From Psychrobacillus sp042944905 (GTDB lineage: Bacteria; Bacillota; Bacilli; Bacillales_A; Planococcaceae), in contig NZ_CP168496.1 in assembly GCF_042944905.1 (NCBI RefSeq), positions 2,170,001-2,234,000 of the forward strand: a stretch of 64,000 bases of DNA, given 5' to 3'. The first letter of the stretch is position 1. Each line of letters begins with the position of its first letter. Of this stretch, positions 17,136-26,040 are shown piece after piece. Under the pieces are notes generated by a model, which saw nothing but the letters and a program-made list of their open reading frames with translations, ran no database searches and was not told the origin of the DNA. The position numbers and the translations under genes were made by a program.

Positions 17136-18107
17136 TTATTTTAAAGCTTCTAAATCAGCTAACCCTTTTTTATAATCCGCATCTGGAAGTTTTACATATC
17201 CAACTGCTTCTGACATCTCACTAGCATTTTCAAGCGTATACTTCATGAAATCATAAGCTGCTGCATTGTCTTTAATAGCGCTATTTTTTGCATAAACAAA
17301 TAGTGGACGAGATAATGGTGCATATTCACCAGATTCGATTGTTGCGTTTGAAGGTTCAACCCCACCAACTTTTACAACTTTTAGACTGTCCTTGTTTGCT
17401 AAATAGTAAGCATATCCAAAGAAACCAATGGCATTTTTATCACCTTGTACACCTTGTACTAATACGTTATCGTCTTCAGAAAGTGTAGCTGCTTTTACCA
17501 AATCTGCTTTTTTAAGTACTACTTCATCGAAGTAATCATATGTGCCTGAATCTGTTCCTGGTGAGTAAAATACGATTTCTTCGTTCGGCCATTTTGGATT
17601 AATATCAGACCATTTTTTCTTTGTACCGTCTTCCGTCCACATTTTTTGTAGATCTTCCATTGTTAAAGAGTCAACCCAATTATTATCTTTATTCACTACT
17701 AATGAAATACCATCATAAGCGATTTTAAATTCAGTGAAATCAATGCCTGCAGCTGCAAGTTTTTCTTTTTCTTCGTCTTTAACCGGGCGTGAAGCGTTTG
17801 AGAAATCTGTTGATCCAGCGATGAATTTTTCGAATCCTCCACCTGTACCAGACACTCCAACTGTAACTTGAACTTTATTTTGTACTCCTGCATATTCTTC
17901 CACAATTGCTTCCATGATAGGTGCTACTGTACTTGAACCATCACCAGCTACTTTACCTTCAATTGCTACTTCTTTTGTTCCGTCAGTAGAAGCTCCTTGT
18001 GTAGCGGTACTTTCAGTTTTTGATGTGCTTGAATCATTTCCACAAGCTCCTAGTGTTAATGCTGATCCTACCATTGATGCCATTAATAAGTACTTCCAGT
18101 TCTTCAT
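17136..18107 (-). CDS. pstS: Phosphate-binding lipoprotein PstS
   Basis: A 323-residue protein with signal MKNWKYLLMASMVGSALTLGAC and lipobox LGA-C22. Phosphate-binding motifs are GDGSSTVAPI near residue 57, GVSGTGGGFEKF near 85, SRP near 105 and GTDSGTYDYF near 185. It delivers phosphate to PstAC at the outer membrane face. It is the first gene of the operon, immediately below the Pho box. The ribosome site AGGGGGCTAT is strong. Confidence 0.96.
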   Translation of the reverse strand: MKNWKYLLMASMVGSALTLGACGNDSSTSKTESTATQGASTDGTKEVAIEGKVAGDGSSTVAPIMEAIVEEYAGVQNKVQVTVGVSGTGGGFEKFIAGSTDFSNASRPVKDEEKEKLAAAGIDFTEFKIAYDGISLVVNKDNNWVDSLTMEDLQKMWTEDGTKKKWSDINPKWPNEEIVFYSPGTDSGTYDYFDEVVLKKADLVKAATLSEDDNVLVQGVQGDKNAIGFFGYAYYLANKDSLKVVKVGGVEPSNATIESGEYAPLSRPLFVYAKNSAIKDNAAAYDFMKYTLENASEMSEAVGYVKLPDADYKKGLADLEALK

Positions 18108-18154
18108 CTGGTATAGCCCCCTAAAGTTTTGTTTCTATTTCTCTTACAAGGTTT

Positions 18155-18208
18155 ACTATAAAGGGTACATGTTGAGTCTATGTGAATGTATTGTAAAGCT
18201 TTTGTAAA
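18155..18208 (-). promoter_or_regulatory. PhoP-regulated pstS promoter: four Pho repeats and a -10
   Basis: On the minus strand, TTTACA (18208-18203), TTTACA (18197-18192), TTCACA (18186-18181) and TCAACA (18175-18170) follow each other with exactly 5 bp between them, an 11-bp period. TATAGT (18160-18155) serves as the -10. There is no good -35. This is the classic PhoP activation layout, so the operon should turn on under phosphate starvation. Confidence 0.88.
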
Positions 18209-18324
18209 TTGAATAGTGTGTGAAATAAAAAATGCTTGAGCGACCTTTAAAATGCATCTTGTTCTTCAACATTTCTTGAGTTCTCTGGAATAAACATTGG
18301 CTACACCATTATCTTGAGAAAGCA

Positions 18325-18363
18325 AAAGGATCGGAAACTGACTGTGTCACTTTCCGATCCTTT
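18325..18363. terminator. Orphan terminator-like hairpin between pstS and pbpA
   Basis: AAAGGATCGGAAA (18325-18337) and TTTCCGATCCTTT (18351-18363) form a perfect 13-bp stem with T-rich flanks on both strands. pbpA has its own terminator at 18449-18490, so no visible gene needs this one. The rest of 18209-18448 holds no open gene. Confidence 0.65.
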
Positions 18364-18448
18364 ATTTTCGATAGCACCAGATAGTCCTGTTCAACTAAAA
18401 ACAAAATGAAAACTTGATTTCTTGCAGCTAATTTCATATACTTTCTAA

Positions 18449-18490
18449 AAAAACGGACCATCCTAGTAAACTTTTAGGATGATCCGTTTT
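18449..18490 (-). terminator. Terminator of pbpA
   Basis: AAAACGGACCATCCTA (18449-18464) pairs with TAGGATGATCCGTTTT (18475-18490), about 15 of 16 bp. It lies just after the pbpA stop, with Ts on the minus strand. Confidence 0.85.
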
Positions 18491-18496
18491 TAGTTA

Positions 18497-20734
18497 TTAT
18501 TTAGTTTGCGTCTCTTCTTCATCTATTTTATCGTTTGTAAAAGCAGGTTTAATAGCAGGAGTCGTAGTCGAATCATTTTCTTTTAATGCTTCATTTTTTT
18601 GTTGAATTTCAAAATACTTATCTACTAGCTCACGTGCAATGGGTGTGGCAAAACTAGACTTGTAGTTAGATTCAAGCGAAGCCCAAGGAATAACTAGCGC
18701 ATATGCTATCTCCGGGTTATCAAATGGCGCAAAACCAATATGTGTTAAATTAACTGTACTAAAACTTCTACCTTGCGCGGCATCATAAAAGGAGGATTGT
18801 GCAGTTCCTGTTTTCCCTGCTCCATTAAAGAGAGAACTACCAAACGCTGTATGAGCCGAACCTTTACTTCCATAATACACTAATTGCATGGCAGAACGAA
18901 TATGTTCAATTTCAGCCGTTGTATTGTCAATTGTATTTAATACATTTGGAGTAAACTCTTTAACTACTCCTCCAAGTTGTTCTCCGTCAGTGGATGGTTC
19001 TCTTATTTCCTTCACCACATGGGGCTGAATTCGACTGCCTCCATTTGCCAAAGTGGCAGCATACTGCGCAAGTTGTAAAGGTGTATACGTATCATATTGA
19101 CCAATCGCAAGGTCAAGTAGTTTCCCCATCGTAGTTCCGCCTTCTACACCCGACACTTCACCTGGTAAATCAATCCCTGTTCTAACACCTAAACCTAATT
19201 GTGCATAGCCATTTCTCATTTTCTGAAAAGCATCTATTCCAAAATTAATCCCTTGGTTTGGTTGATAAACTCTACCAGCAATGCTATATGCAGTTTTAAA
19301 CATAAATACATTGGAAGAACGTTCAATTGCTTCTGAATCACTGAGTAGAATTCTTCCTGATCTATTAAATACTGAGCTCTTTGGTGCGGAACCTTTAATA
19401 CGAATAGGTTCATCAATGAATTTTTCTCCAATTTCAATTGCTTTTTCACGGTAGCCAGTTAGCAAAGTTCCAGGTTTTACCGTTGATCCTACTTCATAAG
19501 AAGTTGTAAATGAACCGAAAGCATAATCCCTAACTTTTGGCTTTCCTGTTACGGGATCATTTACGATTTGCTTCCCGACTAAAGAAAGAACCTCACCAGT
19601 ATATGGATTCATCATAATAAAAAATGCTCTATCTAAATACTTCGTTCCAGGAATTTGTTTCAATCTTAAAAGTTCTTTTTCAAGTATTTCTTCCTGTGCC
19701 ATCTGAACTTCACTATCCATGGTTAAGACTAAATCTTCACCTGGTTTACCTTCGTCAACTGTTTTAGTATCTATTACTCTTCCTTTTCCATCTGTAATAT
19801 TCTTCACTACACTTTTTTTGCCTTGAAGCACTTCTTCGTATTGTTGTTCAACATAACTCTTTCCAACTCGATCATTTCTAGAATAACCTCTTGATAAGAA
19901 ATAATCGAGACGCTCTTTTGGTATACCTTCTTTTGGCAATGAAGCCGTACCTAATATCGCAAGCGGAGAAGTATATACTCTTCTCCAATCGGTAGTTGTA
20001 TTTACTCCCTTTAAATCGCCTAATCTCTCAGACACTCGAGCAAATTCTTCTACCGTAACTTCTTCCGAAATTTCCCCTGGTTTCAAGCTCTTATTAGAAA
20101 CTTCTCCGCCTTTAATAATTTGTGGGGACAGTGCATAGCCTCCAACCATTTCACGATAAATTGCAATAACTTGCATTTCTTCCGGTGTAAATGATTGTAA
20201 TTCGTCTTCTGGTATTCTACTTCTTGTTAAACGATTAACTTCAATATTCTTTTCTTTTGCCGATAGATTTTCATCTTTTTCAATTTTATTACGTTCCTCA
20301 TCAGACACTAACTCTAATGCTTTATTTTTGTATTTCCGCAGCCAAAAATCTTGTAAGTCACTTTTAGTAACTGCTTTCGGATTCTTTTGTATGAGCATAC
20401 TTAGCTTTTCAGCTATTTCGTACATATCCTCTGATTTCGTCGTTTGCATCTTTGTATATGTAATGGCGCGCTGAGGCTCATTATCTACGAGAATTCTTCC
20501 TTCACTATCAAAAATACGCCCTCTTGGTACACTTGTATTAACTGCAACTTCTTCCGTACGTTCAAGCTCTTTTTTATAGTCTTCCCCTTTTACAATTTGT
20601 AAATAACCTAATCGCAAGATTAATAATGTAAACAAAAGGAAAATAGAAAAGAAAAGTATATTCATGCGAAAAGTAATATTAGCTCTTTGTTTAGCTTTTA
20701 CACTTTGTGCACGTTTATTGGGAGTTTTTCGCAT
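18497..20734 (-). CDS. pbpA: Class B penicillin-binding protein, elongation transpeptidase PBP2A-like
   Basis: A 745-residue class B PBP. A membrane anchor (about 25-46) is followed by the PBP dimer domain and the transpeptidase. Active-site motifs are S417-T-V-K in EVGSTVKPG, S-S-N in EAIERSSNVFMF, and K-T-G in GAGKTGTAQ. It crosslinks lateral wall peptidoglycan during rod elongation. The start ATG 20734 follows GTAGGTGATC; a GTG at 20743 sits inside that site. The adjacency to pst and sodA is as in B. subtilis (yqgF). Confidence 0.93.
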   Translation of the reverse strand: MRKTPNKRAQSVKAKQRANITFRMNILFFSIFLLFTLLILRLGYLQIVKGEDYKKELERTEEVAVNTSVPRGRIFDSEGRILVDNEPQRAITYTKMQTTKSEDMYEIAEKLSMLIQKNPKAVTKSDLQDFWLRKYKNKALELVSDEERNKIEKDENLSAKEKNIEVNRLTRSRIPEDELQSFTPEEMQVIAIYREMVGGYALSPQIIKGGEVSNKSLKPGEISEEVTVEEFARVSERLGDLKGVNTTTDWRRVYTSPLAILGTASLPKEGIPKERLDYFLSRGYSRNDRVGKSYVEQQYEEVLQGKKSVVKNITDGKGRVIDTKTVDEGKPGEDLVLTMDSEVQMAQEEILEKELLRLKQIPGTKYLDRAFFIMMNPYTGEVLSLVGKQIVNDPVTGKPKVRDYAFGSFTTSYEVGSTVKPGTLLTGYREKAIEIGEKFIDEPIRIKGSAPKSSVFNRSGRILLSDSEAIERSSNVFMFKTAYSIAGRVYQPNQGINFGIDAFQKMRNGYAQLGLGVRTGIDLPGEVSGVEGGTTMGKLLDLAIGQYDTYTPLQLAQYAATLANGGSRIQPHVVKEIREPSTDGEQLGGVVKEFTPNVLNTIDNTTAEIEHIRSAMQLVYYGSKGSAHTAFGSSLFNGAGKTGTAQSSFYDAAQGRSFSTVNLTHIGFAPFDNPEIAYALVIPWASLESNYKSSFATPIARELVDKYFEIQQKNEALKENDSTTTPAIKPAFTNDKIDEEETQTK

Positions 20735-20884
20735 GGGGATCACCTACTTTTATCAAATTCGCATTGGCTTAATTGGGGCAAGATCTTCTATCTGGCTCGC
20801 CAAAATGCTTTCCTTTAGCCAGAGGCATTAACTTTATTCCATTAATTTTAATAAATTTCGCTATATGTTAGTGTAACATAAAAA

Positions 20885-20914
20885 GCACACACTTTTTGAC
20901 GAAAAAGTGTGTGC
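20885..20914 (-). terminator. Terminator of sodA
   Basis: GCACACACTTTTT (20885-20897) and AAAAAGTGTGTGC (20902-20914), a 13-bp perfect stem with loop GACG. TTTTT follows on the minus strand. Confidence 0.88.
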
Positions 20915-20935
20915 AAAGTTTCTTTTTTTATGAAA

Positions 20936-21544
20936 TTATTTTGAAGCAGCGTATCTTTTTGATACTTCATCCCAATTTACTACATTCCAGAAAGAAGAAA
21001 TATAGTCAGGACGACGGTTTTGGTAGTTTAAGTAGTAAGCATGTTCCCAAACGTCTAAACCTAATAATGGAGTTTTACCTTCCATGATTGGTGAATCTTG
21101 GTTAGCTGTAGATGAAAGGTCTAGCTCTCCATTAACAACTGATAACCATGCCCAACCTGAACCAAAGCGAGTTGTTGCTGCTTTAGCGAATTCTTCTTTG
21201 AAAGCATCAAAGCTACCAAATTTCGCATCAATTGCTTCCGCTAATTCACCAGTTGGATTTCCGCCACCGTTTGGTGAAAGGATTTGCCAAAATAATGAAT
21301 GGTTAGCATGTCCGCCGCCATTGTTGCGTACAGCTGTTTTAATATCTTCTGGTACTGCATCTAAGTTAGCGATTAATTCTTCTACAGATTTGTTTTCTAA
21401 GTCTGCTTTTCCAGAAACCGCATTGTTTAAATTAGTAACGTAAGTATTATGATGTTTCGTGTGATGAATATTCATCGTTTCTTTGTCGATATGTGGTTCA
21501 AGTGCGTCATATGCATAAGGTAATTCTGGTAATTCATATGCCAT
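20936..21544 (-). CDS. sodA: Manganese superoxide dismutase
   Basis: A 202-residue protein with the full Mn/Fe-SOD signature: HHTKHHNTYV (His27 ligand), GGGHANHSLFW (His about 82), and DVWEHAYYL (Asp and His ligands near 164-168). The GGG and Gln/Gly pattern around residue 77 suggests Mn. It dismutates superoxide in the cytoplasm. It is monocistronic; a possible promoter is TTGAAC-17-TACGCT about 55 bp upstream of the start. Confidence 0.97.
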   Translation of the reverse strand: MAYELPELPYAYDALEPHIDKETMNIHHTKHHNTYVTNLNNAVSGKADLENKSVEELIANLDAVPEDIKTAVRNNGGGHANHSLFWQILSPNGGGNPTGELAEAIDAKFGSFDAFKEEFAKAATTRFGSGWAWLSVVNGELDLSSTANQDSPIMEGKTPLLGLDVWEHAYYLNYQNRRPDYISSFWNVVNWDEVSKRYAASK

Positions 21545-21663
21545 TATAGTTTCCTCCTAAAGAATATTTTAGAAAATTCTTTCCATGTATTAGCGTATCA
21601 AATTAACGGAGAACGTTCAATTAAAATCGACTAAAATTATTTATCTTATACTTTTGACTGAAA

Positions 21664-22146
21664 TTATACGAAGAAAATAAAGATTACTAACATTAAGGTC
21701 AAAATAATTATTTTAACTACGGAAGAGGTGAGGAATCCAACTAAAGAACCGATTCCCGATTTTATCGCTTGTTTTAACCCTTTTCTTGTAAATATTAGTT
21801 CAGCTAACACTGCACCTAGAAAAGGTCCAAGTAAAATACCAGCCACCGGAATTACAAAGGGTCCGGCTATTAAGCCAATTGTACTTCCCCACATTCCAGC
21901 TTTTGTGCCACCAAATTTTTTAACACCGAATGCATTCGCTGCCATATCTGCACTAAAAAGTAGCACAACAAATAGAAGTTGAATTACCCAAAATAGCCAA
22001 TTCAATTCTGCGAAAGAGAAAAATAAGCCATAAATAATATAACCTAATACCATAAAGACTATGGAGGGGATTATTGGATAGAAAGTTCCGATAAATGCAA
22101 CCATAAAACTTGCGACGATAAGTATCCAACCAATGATTTCTATCAT
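21664..22146 (-). CDS. yqgC: DUF456 family membrane protein (YqgC-like)
   Basis: A 160-residue protein with four or five hydrophobic helices and the family motif KKFGGTKAGMWGSTIGLIAG..VPVAGILLGPFLGAVLAEL. The glycine-rich centre is typical of DUF456. The function is unknown. It overlaps the Na/Pi cotransporter upstream by 4 bp (ATGA-type), so the two are made together. Confidence 0.87.
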   Translation of the reverse strand: MIEIIGWILIVASFMVAFIGTFYPIIPSIVFMVLGYIIYGLFFSFAELNWLFWVIQLLFVVLLFSADMAANAFGVKKFGGTKAGMWGSTIGLIAGPFVIPVAGILLGPFLGAVLAELIFTRKGLKQAIKSGIGSLVGFLTSSVVKIIILTLMLVIFIFFV

Positions 22147-23774
22147 ATTCGCTTACCTAATATGGCATCTGCAACATTTACTGCATGATCACCAACCCTT
22201 TCTAAATTACTCAACATATCGACAAAAATTACTCCTGCATGGCCAGAACATAGTCCTTCATTCAATCGAATAAAATGATTTTTCCTAAATTGTCGCTCCA
22301 TTCGATCAATCTCATCTTCCTGTTCTATAACCTCTCTTGCAAGGCGATCACTATTTAAGTCTAAAGCTTCTATAGCTTTTTTTACAGTATTAATGGTTAA
22401 CAGAAACATCTCTGAAATATCCTCCAATGCGTCTTTTGTAAGTTGAAAGCGATGCTCGTCATGATAATCAATTAACTCAATAATATTTTCAAAATGATCG
22501 CCTATTCTTTCAATATCTCGAACTGTGGCCATTAACATAAAATGTCTGCTTGAATCTTGTCTCGATAATGGTTGGGAAGATATCTTTACTAGGTAGTTTA
22601 TAATTTTCGTTTCCAAGTGATTAATCGCATCTTCTATGTGATAAGCTTCTTGGGCATCCTGCTTATTTCTAAACGTTAAATAGTGAAATGTTTTTTCTAA
22701 ACCTTGGACACTAAAATTACCCATACGCAAAATTTCTTCTTTCGCTTGTCCAATTGCTATGGATGGTGATTCTTCTATGAAATCATCCTCTAAGTGTTTT
22801 GTTTTGTATTTTGTCGAGAAATCTTCCCCAGGTGACAACTTCGTCAATAAGAATACCCAAGCACCAATTAAAGGAAACTGAAGAATAACGTTCACCACAT
22901 TAAATGTCCCATGCGCTAATGCTATTTGCATTTTATTCTCCAATGAAAATACCCCAGATATCCATTCCATAGCCAAAGTAAATGGGGTTAAAAAAATTAG
23001 AAACACAATGGTACCGACTATATTAAATAACACATGGGAAGCTGCTGCTCTTTTAGCGCTAGCTGTTGCTCCCAATGAAGCCAAAATGGCAGTAATCGTC
23101 GTCCCAATATTATCGCCAAATAAAATCGGTAAAGCACCCTTTAATGAAATTAAGTGTTCAGCATAGAATCCTTGTAAAATCGCAACAGAAGCACTCGAAC
23201 TTTGAATGAACACGGTCATTATCGCTCCTGCTAATACTCCTAGTATAGGATGATTGCTTACATTTAGAGTCATCTCTGTAAATGAAGGTAGATGTTGTAA
23301 AGGACTCATGCCTTTCATCATTAATTCGAGTCCTAAAAACAAACCACCTAAGCCGAATAAAACTTCTCCTACATTATGTACCATTTTCCTTTTGAAAAAA
23401 AAGATTAAAAACGCCCCAATTGCCATAATTGGAAGCGCATAATCTCCAATTTCAAAACCTATAACAAAAGCTTTTATAGTTGTACCTATATTTGCTCCCA
23501 TAATGACACCTATAGATTGGCGCAAAGTCATAAATCCAGCGCTAACTAGACCTATTACAATTACGATCGTCCCAGCACTAGATTGTATTAATACCGTAAA
23601 TAATATACCTGCTATAACTCCCGTAAGGGGATTCGTTGTATAACGGTCCAGTAAATCTCTTAATCTATCTCCGGCGGTTTTTTGTAAGCCATCGCCCATG
23701 TATTTAATGGCGAATAAAAAGATACCTAGTCCACCAAAAAATTCGAAAAGCATTTCTTGCCAATTGAGATCCAC
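22143..23774 (-). CDS. Na/Pi cotransporter family protein with a PhoU-like C-terminal domain
   Basis: A 543-residue protein with two inverted Na/Pi repeats carrying QSSAGTIVIVIGL (about 65) and QSSSASVAILQGF (about 192), the substrate and sodium motifs of the NptA/PNaS family. From about residue 345 there is a helical PhoU-like domain with RDIERIGDHFENI and NLERVGDHAVNVAD. It probably imports phosphate with Na+, or exports it under regulation by the tail. It is cotranscribed with yqgC. Two TTTACA/TTTATA repeats at 11-bp spacing lie about 57-73 bp upstream of the start. Confidence 0.9.
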   Translation of the reverse strand: MDLNWQEMLFEFFGGLGIFLFAIKYMGDGLQKTAGDRLRDLLDRYTTNPLTGVIAGILFTVLIQSSAGTIVIVIGLVSAGFMTLRQSIGVIMGANIGTTIKAFVIGFEIGDYALPIMAIGAFLIFFFKRKMVHNVGEVLFGLGGLFLGLELMMKGMSPLQHLPSFTEMTLNVSNHPILGVLAGAIMTVFIQSSSASVAILQGFYAEHLISLKGALPILFGDNIGTTITAILASLGATASAKRAAASHVLFNIVGTIVFLIFLTPFTLAMEWISGVFSLENKMQIALAHGTFNVVNVILQFPLIGAWVFLLTKLSPGEDFSTKYKTKHLEDDFIEESPSIAIGQAKEEILRMGNFSVQGLEKTFHYLTFRNKQDAQEAYHIEDAINHLETKIINYLVKISSQPLSRQDSSRHFMLMATVRDIERIGDHFENIIELIDYHDEHRFQLTKDALEDISEMFLLTINTVKKAIEALDLNSDRLAREVIEQEDEIDRMERQFRKNHFIRLNEGLCSGHAGVIFVDMLSNLERVGDHAVNVADAILGKRI

Positions 23775-23819
23775 GTTATCGCCAACTCCTATTTTACACT
23801 TTGTCTATCTATCTTCTAT

Positions 23820-23847
23820 TATGGTTAAATTATAAAGGAATTGTAAA
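23820..23847 (-). promoter_or_regulatory. Possible promoter with weak Pho repeats upstream of the Na/Pi cotransporter
   Basis: On the minus strand, TTTACA (23847-23842), 5 bp, TTTATA (23836-23831), 5 bp, ACCATA (23825-23820). The first two fit the PhoP hexamer. TTTACA could also be a -35 paired with CATAAT at 18 bp. Confidence 0.35.
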
Positions 23848-23948
23848 GTGAATCTAGCTATTCTTTATATTTTCTTAACAAAAACGTTCTAATTACTTTG
23901 TTTTCTATGACAAACAGGTGATAAAATGTAGAAGAAAGGGTGAATTTA

Positions 23949-24449
23949 ATGAATTTATTTCAACTATTTAAAGCAAGTTTACATAACCCAAAAAAAATTG
24001 CGGCATTTAGACTTGTTCCAATTGGTAAGGTTATGCAATATATATTTACTTATGTACTGGTCATTACCATCATTTCTTTTGTCCAATTTGTAAATGGATT
24101 ATCCATTCAAGAAACAAATATGGAAGGCTTATTAGAATACTTTAAGGATATTAAGTGGTTAATTTATCCTTTTGCTTTTGTTTTATTATTTGTGCTAAAT
24201 ACTTTGTTTATATTTATTCGAATTAGTATTTTTGCTTATATTGGCGTAATTACCCTTTCTATTTTAAAACGAAAAGGTGAATACCGGCATATGTGGAGAA
24301 CTGCTCTTTTTTCAAGCACATTACCAATGCTTGTTTCGATCGTTTTTTCTATTTTTCATTGGTCCAGCGGTAATTTTGAACTTGCCATTTATATGATCAC
24401 TTTGGTGTATTTATTTTTAGCAAGCAAATACTATCCGATAAAACGTTAA
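23949..24449 (+). CDS. yqgB: DUF1189 family membrane protein (YqgB-like)
   Basis: A 166-residue protein starting MNLFQLFKASLHNPKKIAAFRLVPIGKVMQY, with four predicted helices (about 30-50, 75-95, 98-118, 130-155). DUF1189 proteins are polytopic and uncharacterised. I use ATG 23949 with GAAAGGGTGA upstream; the GTG at 23940 is part of that site. It is in the same place as B. subtilis yqgB. Confidence 0.82.
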   Translation: MNLFQLFKASLHNPKKIAAFRLVPIGKVMQYIFTYVLVITIISFVQFVNGLSIQETNMEGLLEYFKDIKWLIYPFAFVLLFVLNTLFIFIRISIFAYIGVITLSILKRKGEYRHMWRTALFSSTLPMLVSIVFSIFHWSSGNFELAIYMITLVYLFLASKYYPIKR

Positions 24450-24495
24450 CATATTCCCTCCTCTCCTGCATATAGTGGGACAAGGAGGGTTTTAT

Positions 24496-24822
24496 ATGAA
24501 AATATTCGTAGCAACTATTATGATTCTCGTTACACTCTATATTATTAAAGTAGATATGTTCGAAGGTACTATTCCTCTTGCTTTTTATCCATCTGAAGAA
24601 TGTGTAGAAACAATGGATTATATATCTGTAAAAGTACATTCAGGTGATACATTGTATGCTCTTTTTTCTATGTATCCCACTGATAAATCAATTACTAATC
24701 AAGAGAGACTAATAGACTTCCATCAATTGAACCCACATTTAATAAATCAAACGGCAAAAGACGGGGAATTAATATTTTTACCTGTCTACTCTTCGAATGA
24801 AGCTTGCAAAAATGAAAGATAG
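24496..24822 (+). CDS. yqfZ: Signal-anchored LysM-like protein (YqfZ-like)
   Basis: A 108-residue protein with an N-terminal membrane anchor (1-17) and a domain VKVHSGDTLYALFSMYPT..IDFHQLNPHL..KDGELIFLPVY, a recognisable LysM fold (S-G-D-T-L start). It probably binds peptidoglycan outside the membrane. The start ATG 24496 has a perfect AAGGAGGG. Position next to ispG matches B. subtilis yqfZ. Confidence 0.72.
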   Translation: MKIFVATIMILVTLYIIKVDMFEGTIPLAFYPSEECVETMDYISVKVHSGDTLYALFSMYPTDKSITNQERLIDFHQLNPHLINQTAKDGELIFLPVYSSNEACKNER

Positions 24823-24833
24823 AGGTTTCTTCC

Positions 24834-24863
24834 TTGTAATTTCATTCCTCTGACTGATAAAAT
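24834..24863 (+). promoter_or_regulatory. Possible promoter of ispG
   Basis: TTGTAA (24834-24839), 18 bp, TAAAAT (24858-24863), about 44 bp before the chosen start. Confidence 0.45.
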
Positions 24864-24906
24864 GGAGGATAGTGATGGCATAAAGCCTCAAGAAGGAGAG
24901 AATTTC

Positions 24907-26028
24907 ATGAGTGAAATAATTCATCGTTCCAAAACTCGCCCAGTTCGAGTTGGAGACTTAACAATAGGTGGAAGCAACGAGCTATTTATCCAAAGTATGG
25001 CGACAACTAAAACACATGATGTAGAGGCAACAGTCGCAGAGATTTTGCGACTAGAAGAAGCGGGTTGTCAAATCGTTCGTGTTGCATGTCCAGATGAGCG
25101 TGCTGCTTATGCGATTGGTGAAATAAAAAAAAGAATTCATATCCCCCTAGTAGTGGATATTCATTTTGATTACAAGCTTGCACTTATTGCAATAGAACAA
25201 GGTGCAGATAAAATTCGTATAAATCCAGGTAATATTGGACGTAAAGAAAAAGTAGAAGCAGTTGTAAATGCAGCAAAAGCGAAAGGTATTCCAATCCGAA
25301 TTGGTGTAAATGCTGGTTCACTTGAAAAGAAAATTTTAGAAAAATACGGCTATCCTACCGCAGATGGTATGGTAGAAAGCGCGTTACATCATATTAAAAT
25401 TCTAGAAGATTTGGATTTTCACGATATTATCGTGTCAATGAAAGCATCAGATGTTAGTTTAGCAATTGAAGCCTATACAAAAGCTTCCCAAGCATTCGAT
25501 TACCCACTTCACTTAGGAATTACGGAATCCGGAACACTATTCGCTGGTTCGATTAAAAGTGCAGCAGGACTTGGTACATTGCTAAGTATGGGTATTGGTA
25601 ACACAATGCGTGTATCCCTAAGTGCTGATCCTGTAGAAGAAATAAAAGTTGCGCGTGAACTATTAAAAGTATTTGGACTTTCTTCTGATGCTGCAACACT
25701 TATTTCATGTCCAACATGTGGCCGAATTGAAATAGATTTGATATCTATTGCAAATGAAGTAGAAGAATATATTTCACATATTAAAGCACCTATTAAAGTT
25801 GCCGTACTTGGCTGTGCAGTAAATGGACCAGGTGAAGCGCGTGAAGCAGATATCGGCATCGCTGGTGCTCGAGGTGAAGGGCTTTTATTTATGAAGGGTA
25901 AAATCGTACGTAAAGTGCCAGAAGAAACAATGGTAGAAGAACTTAAAATTGAAATTGATAAAATTGCAGCAGATTATTTTGCAAAAAAAGAACTGGAAAA
26001 ACTAGAAAAAGAAAAACAACAAGCGTAA
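24907..26028 (+). CDS. ispG: 4-hydroxy-3-methylbut-2-enyl diphosphate synthase (flavodoxin), IspG
   Basis: A 373-residue iron-sulfur enzyme that makes HMBPP from MEcPP in the non-mevalonate isoprenoid pathway. RPVRVGDLTIGG and VRVACPDERAA are N-terminal family motifs. The 4Fe-4S cysteines are in SCPTCGR and GCAVNGPGEA (three Cys, plus a Glu nearby). The start ATG 24907 follows AAGGAGAG; the longer reading from 24862 lacks a site. IspH, the next enzyme, is at 32.7 kb. Confidence 0.96.
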   Translation: MSEIIHRSKTRPVRVGDLTIGGSNELFIQSMATTKTHDVEATVAEILRLEEAGCQIVRVACPDERAAYAIGEIKKRIHIPLVVDIHFDYKLALIAIEQGADKIRINPGNIGRKEKVEAVVNAAKAKGIPIRIGVNAGSLEKKILEKYGYPTADGMVESALHHIKILEDLDFHDIIVSMKASDVSLAIEAYTKASQAFDYPLHLGITESGTLFAGSIKSAAGLGTLLSMGIGNTMRVSLSADPVEEIKVARELLKVFGLSSDAATLISCPTCGRIEIDLISIANEVEEYISHIKAPIKVAVLGCAVNGPGEAREADIGIAGARGEGLLFMKGKIVRKVPEETMVEELKIEIDKIAADYFAKKELEKLEKEKQQA

Positions 26029-26040
26029 GGAGTTAAGTTT

